Counted from the first letter of the stretch, positions 26,008 to 33,983 are shown. The stretch is DNA of 34,098 nt from Clostridia bacterium (GCA_900770165.1 CAAGJJ010000067.1:1-34098); one strand, 5' to 3'. The notes: a model not told the origin generated them from the sequence alone. Numbers and translations: made by a program.

Positions 26008-26706
26008 ATGGAAGAGGATATTAAGTCAAAAAACATTGTAGTTAAAAAAGTAATAAAAATAGTTTTGAAGATATTATATCAAATCCTTGTTATAATATGC
26101 TTAATAGTGGCTGCTGTAATTATTTTACAAAAGGTTACTGCAAGTAATAAATCTATAGCTGGATATAGAATATTTAGAGTAATTACAGGTAGTATGGAGC
26201 CAGAGTATGATATAGGACAAGTTGTTATTAGTAAGGAAGTTGACCCTAATAGCATAAAAGTTGGAGATGATATAGTTTATTTAGGAACTTATGGAGAGTA
26301 TAGTGGAAAAATAATAATGCACTCTGTTGTTGGAATTGATAAAGATGCAAATGGTAATTTGAATTTCCATGCAAGAGGTTTGCACAGCAGTAGTGTAGAA
26401 GATCCTCAAATTAAAGATAGTCAAATATATGGTGTTGTTAAATTCAAGTCAAAGATTTTAACTGTACTATATAAATTGGCAACTAATATATATTCATTAT
26501 TTGTTATTGTTCTTGTTTTGGCTTTGAATGTGTTCATAGCTTTTAGAAAATCTGGCGAAGAAGATGTAAAACAATTAGATGAGGTGGCAAATACCGAATA
26601 TGAGGAAGATCAAGAAGAGTTTGAAGATGATGATGACGAAGATTATGATGAAACAGAAGATACAGAAAATGAGTTAGATGATGATGAGGATGATGATAAC
26701 ACTTAA
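26008..26706 (+). CDS. sipW: SipW-type signal peptidase, KGD-box Asp replaced, acidic tail
   Basis: 232 residues. TM at about 18-40, catalytic domain with Ser62 (VITGSMEPEY) and His105 (IIMHSVV); the Asp box reads HARGLHSS, so Leu125 replaces Asp. A second hydrophobic segment lies at about 156-175, followed by a tail of about 50 residues that becomes almost wholly Asp and Glu. By the usual topology the tail is cytosolic. It is paralogous to the protein at 22187. The gap before it contains an AGAGGT site. The next gene, 48 bases on, encodes a SipW-type substrate. Confidence 0.85.
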   Translation: MEEDIKSKNIVVKKVIKIVLKILYQILVIICLIVAAVIILQKVTASNKSIAGYRIFRVITGSMEPEYDIGQVVISKEVDPNSIKVGDDIVYLGTYGEYSGKIIMHSVVGIDKDANGNLNFHARGLHSSSVEDPQIKDSQIYGVVKFKSKILTVLYKLATNIYSLFVIVLVLALNVFIAFRKSGEEDVKQLDEVANTEYEEDQEEFEDDDDEDYDETEDTENELDDDEDDDNT

Positions 26707-26754
26707 AAAACAAAAGCTTATTTTATAAGGTTCTAAAGATAGAATGGAGGATTT

Positions 26755-27453
26755 ATGAATATATTACGTGAATTGAGACGTGCAAAGAAAAAAAGCATGG
26801 CGACTAGAGTTATTTTAATTTCAATATTTTCTGTAATATTAATAGTAAATACCTATGCATGGTTTAGTTCGAGCAAAAATGTTACAATAAATGGATTAGA
26901 AGGACAAATAACATCATGGGATGTTGCATATTATGTTGATGGCAAAGAAATACTTGATCAAGATGTTGCTTTTACTATAGATGAATTATATCCAGGAATG
27001 CCGAACAGAGAAGATGTTGTGCACATATACAATTTAGGAAAAACAAGTACAAGAATAAAGTATGAAATAAAATCTATAAAAGTATATGGAAAAGAAGTTT
27101 TAGACCAAATACAGGCAGAAGGAGGCATACAAACTTCTGGAAATACAACAAATTTATTTGCAGATGACACAAAATATCCATTTAATATTAGTTATACATA
27201 TGATAGAGCACGATTAGATGGAGAATATGTAGATGATGAATCTACACCAAATGCTGGAGCAACGTTTAAGTTTAATGCTAGTTGGATATATGAGGGAACT
27301 GGAACAGCTGATGAAAATGAGGCAAAAGATATATTAGATACAAAGTTTGGAAAAGATGCTTATAGTTATTACCAAAATGAGGCAAATGATAAAACAAAAG
27401 CAATAGAAATTATTGTAAAAATAACCAGTGAAATCTTGCGTGACTCAACATAG
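26755..27453 (+). CDS. Secreted TasA-like protein with SipW-type signal (TYA-WF)
   Basis: 232 residues. Basic N-terminus, hydrophobic segment at about 18-32, cleavage region VNTYA (A35) followed by WFSSSKNVTINGLEGQI, almost the same as in the protein at 28541. A TasA-like core follows, with DELYPGMPNRED and VVHIYNLGKTSTRIKYEI, the stretch that in this family precedes the beta-sandwich edge strand. Likely a fibre subunit or accessory processed by the peptidases just upstream. Strong GGAGGA ribosome site. It is the last gene before a promoter-containing gap. Confidence 0.8.
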   Translation: MNILRELRRAKKKSMATRVILISIFSVILIVNTYAWFSSSKNVTINGLEGQITSWDVAYYVDGKEILDQDVAFTIDELYPGMPNREDVVHIYNLGKTSTRIKYEIKSIKVYGKEVLDQIQAEGGIQTSGNTTNLFADDTKYPFNISYTYDRARLDGEYVDDESTPNAGATFKFNASWIYEGTGTADENEAKDILDTKFGKDAYSYYQNEANDKTKAIEIIVKITSEILRDST

Positions 27454-27548
27454 TGTCGCTGAAACCTACATAAATCAAGGATGCAAGGTGTCATTAAAAA
27501 GTAATAAGTTTGTATTATTTTTGTAACATAAATGTAATATTAAATTTA

Positions 27549-27577
27549 TTGACAAAAGTATAAAGACTAAGTATAAT
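27549..27577 (+). promoter_or_regulatory. Perfect consensus sigma-A promoter
   Basis: TTGACA (27549-27554), exactly 17 bases, TATAAT (27572-27577), placing the transcription start near 27584 and leaving a leader of about 45 bases before the ATG at 27629. It is the only perfect consensus promoter I found in the window and suggests strong expression of the two genes after it. The 95 bases between the preceding stop and this promoter hold nothing else I can identify. Confidence 0.85.
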
Positions 27578-27628
27578 GTTAATAGAAATTGTTGAAAAAA
27601 AATATTTTTTGAAGAACCAGGTGAGATT

Positions 27629-28414
27629 ATGGCAAATGAAGAAATAGAAAACGAGGAGACACTTGAAGAAAAAGTCGACCAAACAACCGCTGGACAAAAA
27701 CTGGAAGAGAAGGCAAAAAAAGAAAAGAGGAAAAAGGTCAGGCGAACAATTCTTAAAATATTGTTAGTGGTAATTATATTATTTTTAATAAATTTATATA
27801 TTATACTTGCAATATTTTATAGAGGAGAGAACTTTACAGTAACACTTGATAGTGAATACGGAAGAGAAAGTGGTTTGGTAATATATGAAGAACAAGCCAA
27901 TAAGTACACAAGAACATTCCTAAGGTCACAAGATATAGACTTTTTTACAGATATATCAGTGAACTGGCTACCAGAAAACATAAATGATGAGGGCGAGGGT
28001 TCTCATAATGGCAGAAACTACATAGCATATACATTTTACGCAGAAAATATGGGACAAGATACAATTAATTATTGGACAACAATTAAAATAGATGATGTAG
28101 TAAGAAATGTAGATGAAGCGATTAGAGTTATGGTCTTCAAAAATGGCAACAAAGTAATTTACGCAAAAAACAACAGAGAAACAGGACAGCCTGAACCAGA
28201 TACTGTAGCATTTAAAAATGATGATACGGTTATGCTGGAACTAGCAGAAGACTTTAAAGTTGGAGACATCGATAAATATACTGTTGTTATATGGGTAGAG
28301 GGGGATGATCCAGAATGCAAAGATGATTTAATTGGTGGAGAAATAAAAATGCATATGACTCTTACCGAAGAACACATATTGCAAAATGATGAAGTTCCAC
28401 AAGACAAAAGATAA
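27629..28414 (+). CDS. Type II membrane-anchored TasA-like protein
   Basis: 261 residues. A charged cytosolic N-terminus of about 40 residues (Glu-rich, then Lys/Arg-rich) precedes one TM at about 42-64. No TYA cleavage site follows, so it probably stays in the membrane. The external domain shares its end with the protein at 28541: a WVEGDDPEC box, then a GG and a terminal strand; its only Cys is C230 in that box. It could be the membrane anchor or assembly base of the fibre made of the next gene's product. It is first in the unit driven by the consensus promoter, with AGGTGAG before the ATG. Confidence 0.78.
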   Translation: MANEEIENEETLEEKVDQTTAGQKLEEKAKKEKRKKVRRTILKILLVVIILFLINLYIILAIFYRGENFTVTLDSEYGRESGLVIYEEQANKYTRTFLRSQDIDFFTDISVNWLPENINDEGEGSHNGRNYIAYTFYAENMGQDTINYWTTIKIDDVVRNVDEAIRVMVFKNGNKVIYAKNNRETGQPEPDTVAFKNDDTVMLELAEDFKVGDIDKYTVVIWVEGDDPECKDDLIGGEIKMHMTLTEEHILQNDEVPQDKR

Positions 28415-28423
28415 AAATAAAAT

Positions 28424-28440
28424 TTTTGCTTTAAGCAAAA
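28424..28440 (+). other. 17-nt palindrome between the anchor and fibre genes
   Basis: TTTTGCTTTAAGCAAAA is a perfect palindrome about a central T. It lies nine bases after the stop of the upstream gene and about 100 bases before the next start. It could form a small hairpin that stabilises the downstream message or partly terminates transcription, which would set the ratio of the two products. There is no following U-run. Confidence 0.45.
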
Positions 28441-28540
28441 GAAATTGATTTTAATTGCAATTTTGAGCAATTCAAAAGATAACTTAGTTTATAAAATTTA
28501 CAAATATAAAGAAAATAAAAGAAAAGGAAGGAAGAAAAAA

Positions 28541-29860
28541 ATGGAAGAAAACAGACAAAAGAATTCAAAAAGAAGATTAAATTCTTTAATATTGCTAGTA
28601 GCGTTCACTGCAATAATGTTGATAGTATCAACATACGCTTGGTTCTCAAGCCAAAAGAACGTAACATTAACTGGACTTAAAGGTAAAGTAAACGTAGCAG
28701 AAGGTTTACAAATTTCATTAGATGCAGAACACTGGGTAAACACAATTAATTTTGATGATTTTACGCAACCAGCTGATGGTTCTGCTTGGACAGTAAAGCC
28801 TACTTCAACATCTACATATTTAGGAAGTGGTGAAGGTGTAACATTCCAAGCTCCACGTGGCACTGATGGAGGAATTACAAATACAACACCAAGAGAATTA
28901 TTACCGGCTTCAACAACAGCATATGCAGCTACAAATGATGGAATAGGACAAACAGCAGTTAAATTTTATAGAGGAACAAATAATGAGACTATAAAATTAA
29001 TGAATGATACAAATGTTTTAACAGAAGATTCAACAGCAGGATTCTTTGCATTTGATGTATTTGTAATGAATACTTCAGCAGGTACTACAGATGATAAACT
29101 TCAATTAGATTCTAATGCTGATGTTACAGGTAATAATGAAGCAACAGGTGTACAAAACACTGCAAGAGTTGCATTCGCGTTATATGAAAATAATAATGAT
29201 GCTGCAGGATTTAGTGCTGATACAGCAACAGCAGGAACAGATATGACAATATCAGGAAGTAATAATTTAACACCAGCAAATATTGTAGCAGGAACATCAA
29301 CAAGTAAAACAATAAAAGATGTTGCAATTTGGGAACCAAATGCTAATAAACATACAGAAACAATAGTTGCATCCCTTGCAAACTCTTTAAAATTAGAAGC
29401 TGCTGATAATACAGCATATGGTTTAACAGCTGATACTAATACAAATATCTCAAAATTCGCAGATGGAAATAACTTACCTACATATGCTTTAACAAGTCTT
29501 TCATTACCAACAACTATTGGTGATGGAACAACAGTACATATAGCAGATGTATATGATTGGAGAACAACTACAACTAGTGTAACAACTGATGCACAAGGTG
29601 TAAAGAAACAATTTACATTACAAACAGATGATCAAACAAGAGCTGCATCTGTTGACTTAAAAAGTGTAAAAAAATTAGAAGCAGATGCTGCAGCAGCAGA
29701 TACAACATTTACAATTAAACCAAATCAATATCAAAAAATTAGAATATACTTCTGGATGGAAGGACAAGATCCAGACTGTATAAATGCAGCCTCATTAGGT
29801 GGTGGATTAACATTAGATATTGGAATCAGCAAACCAGGAACAACAGTGGAAACTTGGTAA
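28541..29860 (+). CDS. Probable major TasA/camelysin-like fibre subunit
   Basis: 439 residues from ATG at 28541, which has AAGGAAGGAAG upstream; an earlier in-frame ATG at 28445 has no such site and would add a charged stretch before the signal, so I reject it. Hydrophobic segment at about 14-31, cleavage region VSTYA (A33) followed by WFSSQKNVTLTGLKGKVNV. The mature protein is Thr, Ala, Asn and Asp rich, low in charge contrast, and ends in WMEGQDPDC with C413 as its only Cys, then LGGGLTLDIGIS. A strong promoter upstream, own terminator and clean codon usage suggest abundant expression. It is the best candidate for the main polymer of the locus. Confidence 0.82.
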   Translation: MEENRQKNSKRRLNSLILLVAFTAIMLIVSTYAWFSSQKNVTLTGLKGKVNVAEGLQISLDAEHWVNTINFDDFTQPADGSAWTVKPTSTSTYLGSGEGVTFQAPRGTDGGITNTTPRELLPASTTAYAATNDGIGQTAVKFYRGTNNETIKLMNDTNVLTEDSTAGFFAFDVFVMNTSAGTTDDKLQLDSNADVTGNNEATGVQNTARVAFALYENNNDAAGFSADTATAGTDMTISGSNNLTPANIVAGTSTSKTIKDVAIWEPNANKHTETIVASLANSLKLEAADNTAYGLTADTNTNISKFADGNNLPTYALTSLSLPTTIGDGTTVHIADVYDWRTTTTSVTTDAQGVKKQFTLQTDDQTRAASVDLKSVKKLEADAAAADTTFTIKPNQYQKIRIYFWMEGQDPDCINAASLGGGLTLDIGISKPGTTVETW

Positions 29861-29871
29861 GTTTTGTATAC

Positions 29872-29903
29872 AAAAAAGGCACTATATATTAGTGTCTTTT
29901 TTA
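29872..29903 (+). terminator. Intrinsic terminator after the fibre gene
   Basis: An A-run and GGCACTA pair with TAGTGTC (one G-T wobble) across a short loop, followed by TTTTTT. It starts 12 bases after the stop codon. The A-run before and T-run after make it possibly active on both strands. Confidence 0.85.
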
Positions 29904-29905
29904 TT

Positions 29906-29936
29906 GGGCAATTTGGGGTCGGTTCCGTTTTTGCCC
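29906..29936 (+). repeat. Dispersed 31-nt repeat, single copy
   Basis: Starts GGGCAATTT, core GGGGTCGGTTCC, ends GTTTTTGCCC, in + orientation. The ends GGGCAA and TTGCCC are inverted repeats of each other. It lies between a terminator and a promoter. Confidence 0.9.
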
Positions 29937-29952
29937 TTTTTGGCCCTGATGA

Positions 29953-29990
29953 TTGACTTTTTTTTTATTATCTGTTATAATTTATAACAG
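29953..29990 (+). promoter_or_regulatory. Sigma-A promoter of rnj with operator-like inverted repeat over the -10
   Basis: TTGACT (29953-29958), 17 bases, TATAAT (29976-29981). A perfect inverted repeat CTGTTATA-ATT-TATAACAG (29972-29990) covers the -10 and the likely start site, which is where a repressor operator would sit. It could instead form a hairpin at the 5' end of the message if transcription starts further upstream than expected. A small hairpin TTGCC-GATAA-GGCAA follows at 29992-30006. Confidence 0.75.
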
Positions 29991-30006
29991 GTTGCCGATA
30001 AGGCAA

Positions 30007-30197
30007 AAATGAGATTTTATTTTAATGTATTAAAGAGAGAGAAAAAGCGAATAATTTAAAGAGCGAGAATAAATATAAAAAAGTTTATAAGCATGGAGGG
30101 GCGGTTGTTCATGCGGAATAAGCTTTGTTTATCTATTTTATATTTGTACGTAAAATGAAATTGAAAAAAGAAAAAAAGAGAGGAGTAAATTAAAATT
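30007..30197 (+). other. Long leader of rnj, with a weak candidate leader ORF
   Basis: About 210 bases separate the likely transcription start from the rnj start codon. The stretch is A/G-rich. A possible 15-codon ORF at 30111-30158 (MRNKLCLSILYLYVK) begins with ATG about nine bases after GGAGGGG; I rate it weak. A GCATG and CATGC pair (30091-30095, 30110-30114) brackets that ribosome-site-like G-run. No known riboswitch or T-box feature is visible to me. Confidence 0.35.
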
Positions 30198-32150
30198 ATG
30201 ACAGATGAAAACAATGCTTCAAATGAGATAAATGAAGCAAATGAAGAAAAAAAGGTTTCAACACAGAAAAGAAAGAGTACAAACAGAAGGGGAAATTACA
30301 ATAAAAGTGGAGGAAAGCAAAGAAAAAGCAATAATGCAACAACAGTAGAAAATACAGAAATAAAAGAAGAGAATATTGAAAAAGTTGAGGTTGCTAAAAA
30401 AGATGAGACAAAACCTAAAGCAACAAAAGGTAGAAGAAATACAAGAGGAACAAGAAGCAGTAAGAATTTGCAAAATCAAGATATATTTAAAAAATCAAAT
30501 TTAAAAATCATTCCATTAGGTGGATTGCATGAGATAGGAAAAAATATAACTGTATTTGAATATGAAGATGAAATAATTGTTGTAGATTGTGGTATATCAT
30601 TTCCAGAAGATGACATGTTGGGAGTAGATTTAGTAATACCAGATGTAACATATTTAGTAAAAAATCAAGAGAAAATAAAAGGAATGGTTATAACTCATGG
30701 ACATGAGGACCATATAGGAGGAATTCCATATTTCTTAAAACAAATTAATGTACCAATTTATGCTACAAGATTAACCGCAGGATTAATAAGTAATAAGTTA
30801 GAAGAACATAAATTGTTAAGAAGTACAGATATGCATATAATTCAACAAGGAGATATAATAAAATTGGGAAATAATTTCCAAGTAGAGTTTATAAGAAGTT
30901 CTCATAGTATTCCAGATTCTGTAATGCTTGCAATAACAACACCTGCTGGAACAGTTTTGCATACAGGAGACTTTAAAGTTGATTATACACCAATAGATGG
31001 TCAAATAATGAATTTCAGAAGAATTGCAGAATTAGGTGGACAAGGTATTTTAGCATTAATGTCAGATAGTACAAATGCAGAAAGAAAAGGATTTACTATG
31101 TCTGAATGTTCTGTTGGAGATGTATTTGAAAAACTATTTATGAATTGCAGAAAAAGAATAGTTGTTGCAACATTTGCATCAAATGTTCATAGAATTCAAC
31201 AAATTGTAAATTCAGCAGTAAAATATGGCAGAAAGATAGCTGTATGTGGTAGAAGTATGATAAACATTATAACTACAGCTGTTGAATTAGGATATATTAA
31301 ATGTCCAGAAAATATATTTATAGATATTGATATGATTGGAAGTTATACAGATGATCAACTTGTAATAATTACAACAGGAAGTCAAGGAGAACCAATGTCA
31401 GCATTAACAAGAATGGCTGCAGGAGACCACAGAAAAGTTAAAATAACACCAAATGATTTGATTATTATATCTGCTACACCAATTCCTGGTAATGAAAAAT
31501 ATGTTTCAAAAGTAATTGATGATTTAATGCAATTAGGAGCAGAGGTTGTTTATAGTGCTTTGGCTGATGTTCACGTTTCAGGACATGCTTGTCAAGAAGA
31601 ACAAAAATTGATATTGGCTTTGGCAAAACCTAAATATTTTATACCTGTTCATGGGGAATATAGACAATTAAGAGCACATCAAGAAACAGCAGAACTTATG
31701 GGGATTGACAAAGATGATATATTTATGCTAACAAATGGTAGAGTGTTAGAACTAAATGAAAATGAGGCTAAATTTACTGGAACAGTACCAAGTGGAAGAG
31801 TTTTAGTTGATGGACTTGGTGTTGGAGATGTTGGAAATATTGTGTTAAGAGATAGACAACATCTTGCACAAGATGGTTTAATAGTAATTGTTTTAACAAT
31901 GGATTCTCAAACAGGAGAGGTTGTTGCAGGTCCAGATGTAATATCAAGAGGATTTGTATATGTTAGAGAATCAGAAAATTTAATGGATGATGTAAAAAGT
32001 GTTGTTAGACATGAAGTGTCTAAATGCGAGGAAAGAGGAGTTCGTGATTGGGCTACTATTAAGTCAACTGTAAAAGAGAATTTACGTGATTATCTATTTA
32101 TTAAAACAAAGAGAAACCCTATGATAATTCCTATTATAATGGAAGTTTAA
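30198..32150 (+). CDS. rnj: Ribonuclease J
   Basis: 650 residues. A Lys/Arg/Asn-rich, low-complexity N-terminal extension of about 100 residues precedes the metallo-beta-lactamase/beta-CASP core beginning NLKIIPLGGLHEIGKN. The metal-binding HGHEDHIGG lies at 167-175, with later metal and beta-CASP elements (LHTGDFKVD, ITTGSQGEPMSAL, HVSGHACQEE, FIPVHGEYRQL). The C-terminal domain ends near IIPIIMEV. RNase J is a 5'-3' exonuclease and endonuclease in mRNA turnover and rRNA maturation of Gram-positives. The family is usually about 550 residues, so the excess here is the basic extension, which could bind RNA. The ATG has an AGAGAGGAG site; gltX follows after 56 bases. Confidence 0.95.
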   Translation: MTDENNASNEINEANEEKKVSTQKRKSTNRRGNYNKSGGKQRKSNNATTVENTEIKEENIEKVEVAKKDETKPKATKGRRNTRGTRSSKNLQNQDIFKKSNLKIIPLGGLHEIGKNITVFEYEDEIIVVDCGISFPEDDMLGVDLVIPDVTYLVKNQEKIKGMVITHGHEDHIGGIPYFLKQINVPIYATRLTAGLISNKLEEHKLLRSTDMHIIQQGDIIKLGNNFQVEFIRSSHSIPDSVMLAITTPAGTVLHTGDFKVDYTPIDGQIMNFRRIAELGGQGILALMSDSTNAERKGFTMSECSVGDVFEKLFMNCRKRIVVATFASNVHRIQQIVNSAVKYGRKIAVCGRSMINIITTAVELGYIKCPENIFIDIDMIGSYTDDQLVIITTGSQGEPMSALTRMAAGDHRKVKITPNDLIIISATPIPGNEKYVSKVIDDLMQLGAEVVYSALADVHVSGHACQEEQKLILALAKPKYFIPVHGEYRQLRAHQETAELMGIDKDDIFMLTNGRVLELNENEAKFTGTVPSGRVLVDGLGVGDVGNIVLRDRQHLAQDGLIVIVLTMDSQTGEVVAGPDVISRGFVYVRESENLMDDVKSVVRHEVSKCEERGVRDWATIKSTVKENLRDYLFIKTKRNPMIIPIIMEV

Positions 32151-32157
32151 TTGATAA

Positions 32158-32188
32158 GGGCAATTCGGGGTCGGTTCCGTTTTTGCCC
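32158..32188 (+). repeat. Dispersed 31-nt repeat between rnj and gltX
   Basis: Starts GGGCAATTC, core GGGGTCGGTTCC, ends GTTTTTGCCC, + orientation. Terminal GGCAA and TTGCC can pair. It begins seven bases after the rnj stop and ends just ahead of the gltX ribosome site (AAAGGAGGAAAAG), so it will lie in any shared transcript. Confidence 0.9.
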
Positions 32189-32206
32189 ACTAAAGGAGGA
32201 AAAGAA

Positions 32207-33868
32207 ATGGATTATAAAGATTTAGCAAATTTAATCTTTCCTGATGCGAAAGATATATCTTATTATGAAGAGAAATATCCAGAAAGAAATTTACCAGAAG
32301 GAGCAGTTGTTACTAGATTTGCACCTAGCCCTACAGGATTTGTACATATAGGAGGATTATATCAAGCATTAGTTGCGATAGAGGTTTCTAAAAGAACAAA
32401 AGGTGTATTTTTCTTAAGAGTTGAAGATACTGATCAAAAAAGAGAAATAGAAAATGGAGTAACAGATATTGTTAATTCTTTAAAAGATTTTGATATGGCA
32501 CCAGATGAAGGAATGATTTCAGATACTGAAGAAATCGGAAATTATGGACCATATAAACAAAGTTTAAGAAAAGATATTTATCAAGCATATGCTAAATATA
32601 TGATAGAACAAGGAAAAGCATACCCATGTTTCTGTACTACAGAAGAAGGGGAAGAGATGCGTAAAAAGCAAGAAGCTGCAAAAGTAAGACCAGGATATTA
32701 TGGTGTATGGGCGAAATGTAGAAATCTTTCGGTTGAAGAAATGGCTGAAAAAATAAATGCAGGAATACCATATATTATAAGATTTAAATCACCTGGTAGA
32801 GAAGATAGAAAAATTAAACATAAAGATGTAATTAAAGGTAATGTGGATTTTCCAGAAAATGACCAAGATATAGTAATTATAAAGGCTGATGGTTTGCCTA
32901 CATATCATTTTGCACATGCTGTTGATGATCATTTAATGAGAACAACTCATGTTATTAGAAGTGATGAATGGTTATCTTCTGTTCCATTGCATTTGCAATT
33001 ATTTCACGAGCTAGGATTTAAAGCACCTAAATATGCTCATATTTCACCTATTATGAAAAATGATAATGGTGCAAAACGTAAATTGAGTAAAAGAAAAGAC
33101 CCAGAGGCAGCTGTTTCTTATTATAAAGAAGAAGGTGTGCCTACAGAAGCTGTTAAAGAGTATTTATTGAATATTGCAAATTCTACTTTCGAAAACTGGA
33201 GGAGAGCTAATCCTGATAAAGCAATAGAAGAGTTTGATTTTCAATTAAATAAAATGAGTGTTAGTGGTGCATTATTTGATATGACTAAATTGTTGGATAT
33301 CGGAAAAACTGTTATCTCAAAGATGTCAGCAGAAGAGGTTTATAATAATTCCTTAGAATGGGCAAAGGAATATGATAGTGAGTTGGCTGATATGCTTGAA
33401 GATAAAGATTATGCTTTAAAGGTTTTTGGGATTGAAAGAGGTAATAAAAAACCAAGAAAAGATATTGCAAAATGGTCTGATGTTAAAGAAAATATTGAGT
33501 ATATGTATGATGAGAAGTTTTATGGTAAGGCTCAAGAGTATCCATATCAACCTGCAATTTCAGATAAAGAAAGTATTTCTAAAATATTGAGTTTATATAT
33601 TGAGAAGTATTATGATGAAAATGATGATAAACAAGCTTGGTTTGATAAAATTAAGGCATTGGCTGTAGAAATGGGATATGCTGGAGAGGTTAAAGTGTTT
33701 AAGGCAAATCCAGGTATGTATAAGGCTCATGTTGGCGATGTTAGTACAGTTTTGAGAGTTTCGTTGACTTCAAGAACTAATACACCAGATATGTATGAGA
33801 TTATGCAGGTTCTTGGAAAGGATATAATTAAGGAACGCTTTGAGAAGGCTATTCAAAGATTAAAATAG
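32207..33868 (+). CDS. gltX: Glutamate-tRNA ligase
   Basis: 553 residues from ATG at 32207, which has AAAGGAGG at proper spacing; an in-frame TTG at 32183 lies inside the intergenic repeat and is rejected. Class I signatures: TRFAPSPTGFVHIGGLY with the HIGH-like HIGG at 47-50, LRVEDTDQKRE, and the KMSKS-like KLSKR at 292-296. CFC near residue 143 and a later Cys in AKCR resemble the zinc site of this family. It charges tRNA-Glu with glutamate in the cytosol. It is longer than the usual 480-500 residues, with about 30 extra residues at the N-terminus, a form I associate with Clostridia. I cannot tell from sequence whether it is discriminating. Likely cotranscribed with rnj. Confidence 0.95.
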   Translation: MDYKDLANLIFPDAKDISYYEEKYPERNLPEGAVVTRFAPSPTGFVHIGGLYQALVAIEVSKRTKGVFFLRVEDTDQKREIENGVTDIVNSLKDFDMAPDEGMISDTEEIGNYGPYKQSLRKDIYQAYAKYMIEQGKAYPCFCTTEEGEEMRKKQEAAKVRPGYYGVWAKCRNLSVEEMAEKINAGIPYIIRFKSPGREDRKIKHKDVIKGNVDFPENDQDIVIIKADGLPTYHFAHAVDDHLMRTTHVIRSDEWLSSVPLHLQLFHELGFKAPKYAHISPIMKNDNGAKRKLSKRKDPEAAVSYYKEEGVPTEAVKEYLLNIANSTFENWRRANPDKAIEEFDFQLNKMSVSGALFDMTKLLDIGKTVISKMSAEEVYNNSLEWAKEYDSELADMLEDKDYALKVFGIERGNKKPRKDIAKWSDVKENIEYMYDEKFYGKAQEYPYQPAISDKESISKILSLYIEKYYDENDDKQAWFDKIKALAVEMGYAGEVKVFKANPGMYKAHVGDVSTVLRVSLTSRTNTPDMYEIMQVLGKDIIKERFEKAIQRLK

Positions 33869-33874
33869 TAGCAA

Positions 33875-33983
33875 GGGACATATGGGGTCGGTTCCGTTTT
33901 TGCCCTTTTTCGAGAGAGTGGGTAATTCGGGGTTGGTTCCTTTTTGGGCATTGGGACATTTGGGGTCGGTTCCTTTTTTGCCC
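33875..33983 (+). repeat. Cluster of three dispersed 31-nt repeats after gltX
   Basis: Copies at 33875-33905, 33920-33949 and 33953-33983, all in + orientation, with 14- and 3-base gaps. The middle copy is degenerate (GGTTGG for GGTCGG and TTTTTGGGC at its end). The first copy differs from the left arm of the inverted repeat at 14025 by one base. The remaining 115 bases to the window edge are A/T-rich and I see no gene or clear signal there. Confidence 0.9.

Noticed and set aside
28445..28540. ATG at 28445 as start of the fibre gene
   Set aside because: No ribosome site, and it would place 32 charged residues before a normal signal peptide; the ATG at 28541 has a strong site.
32183..32206. 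TTG at 32183 as start of gltX
   Set aside because: It lies in the dispersed repeat and upstream of the AAAGGAGG site that serves the ATG at 32207.
13993..33983. CRISPR array
   Set aside because: The 31-nt repeats are spread over 20 kb, with gaps of 3-14 bases within clusters and kilobases between them. There are no regular spacers and no cas genes.
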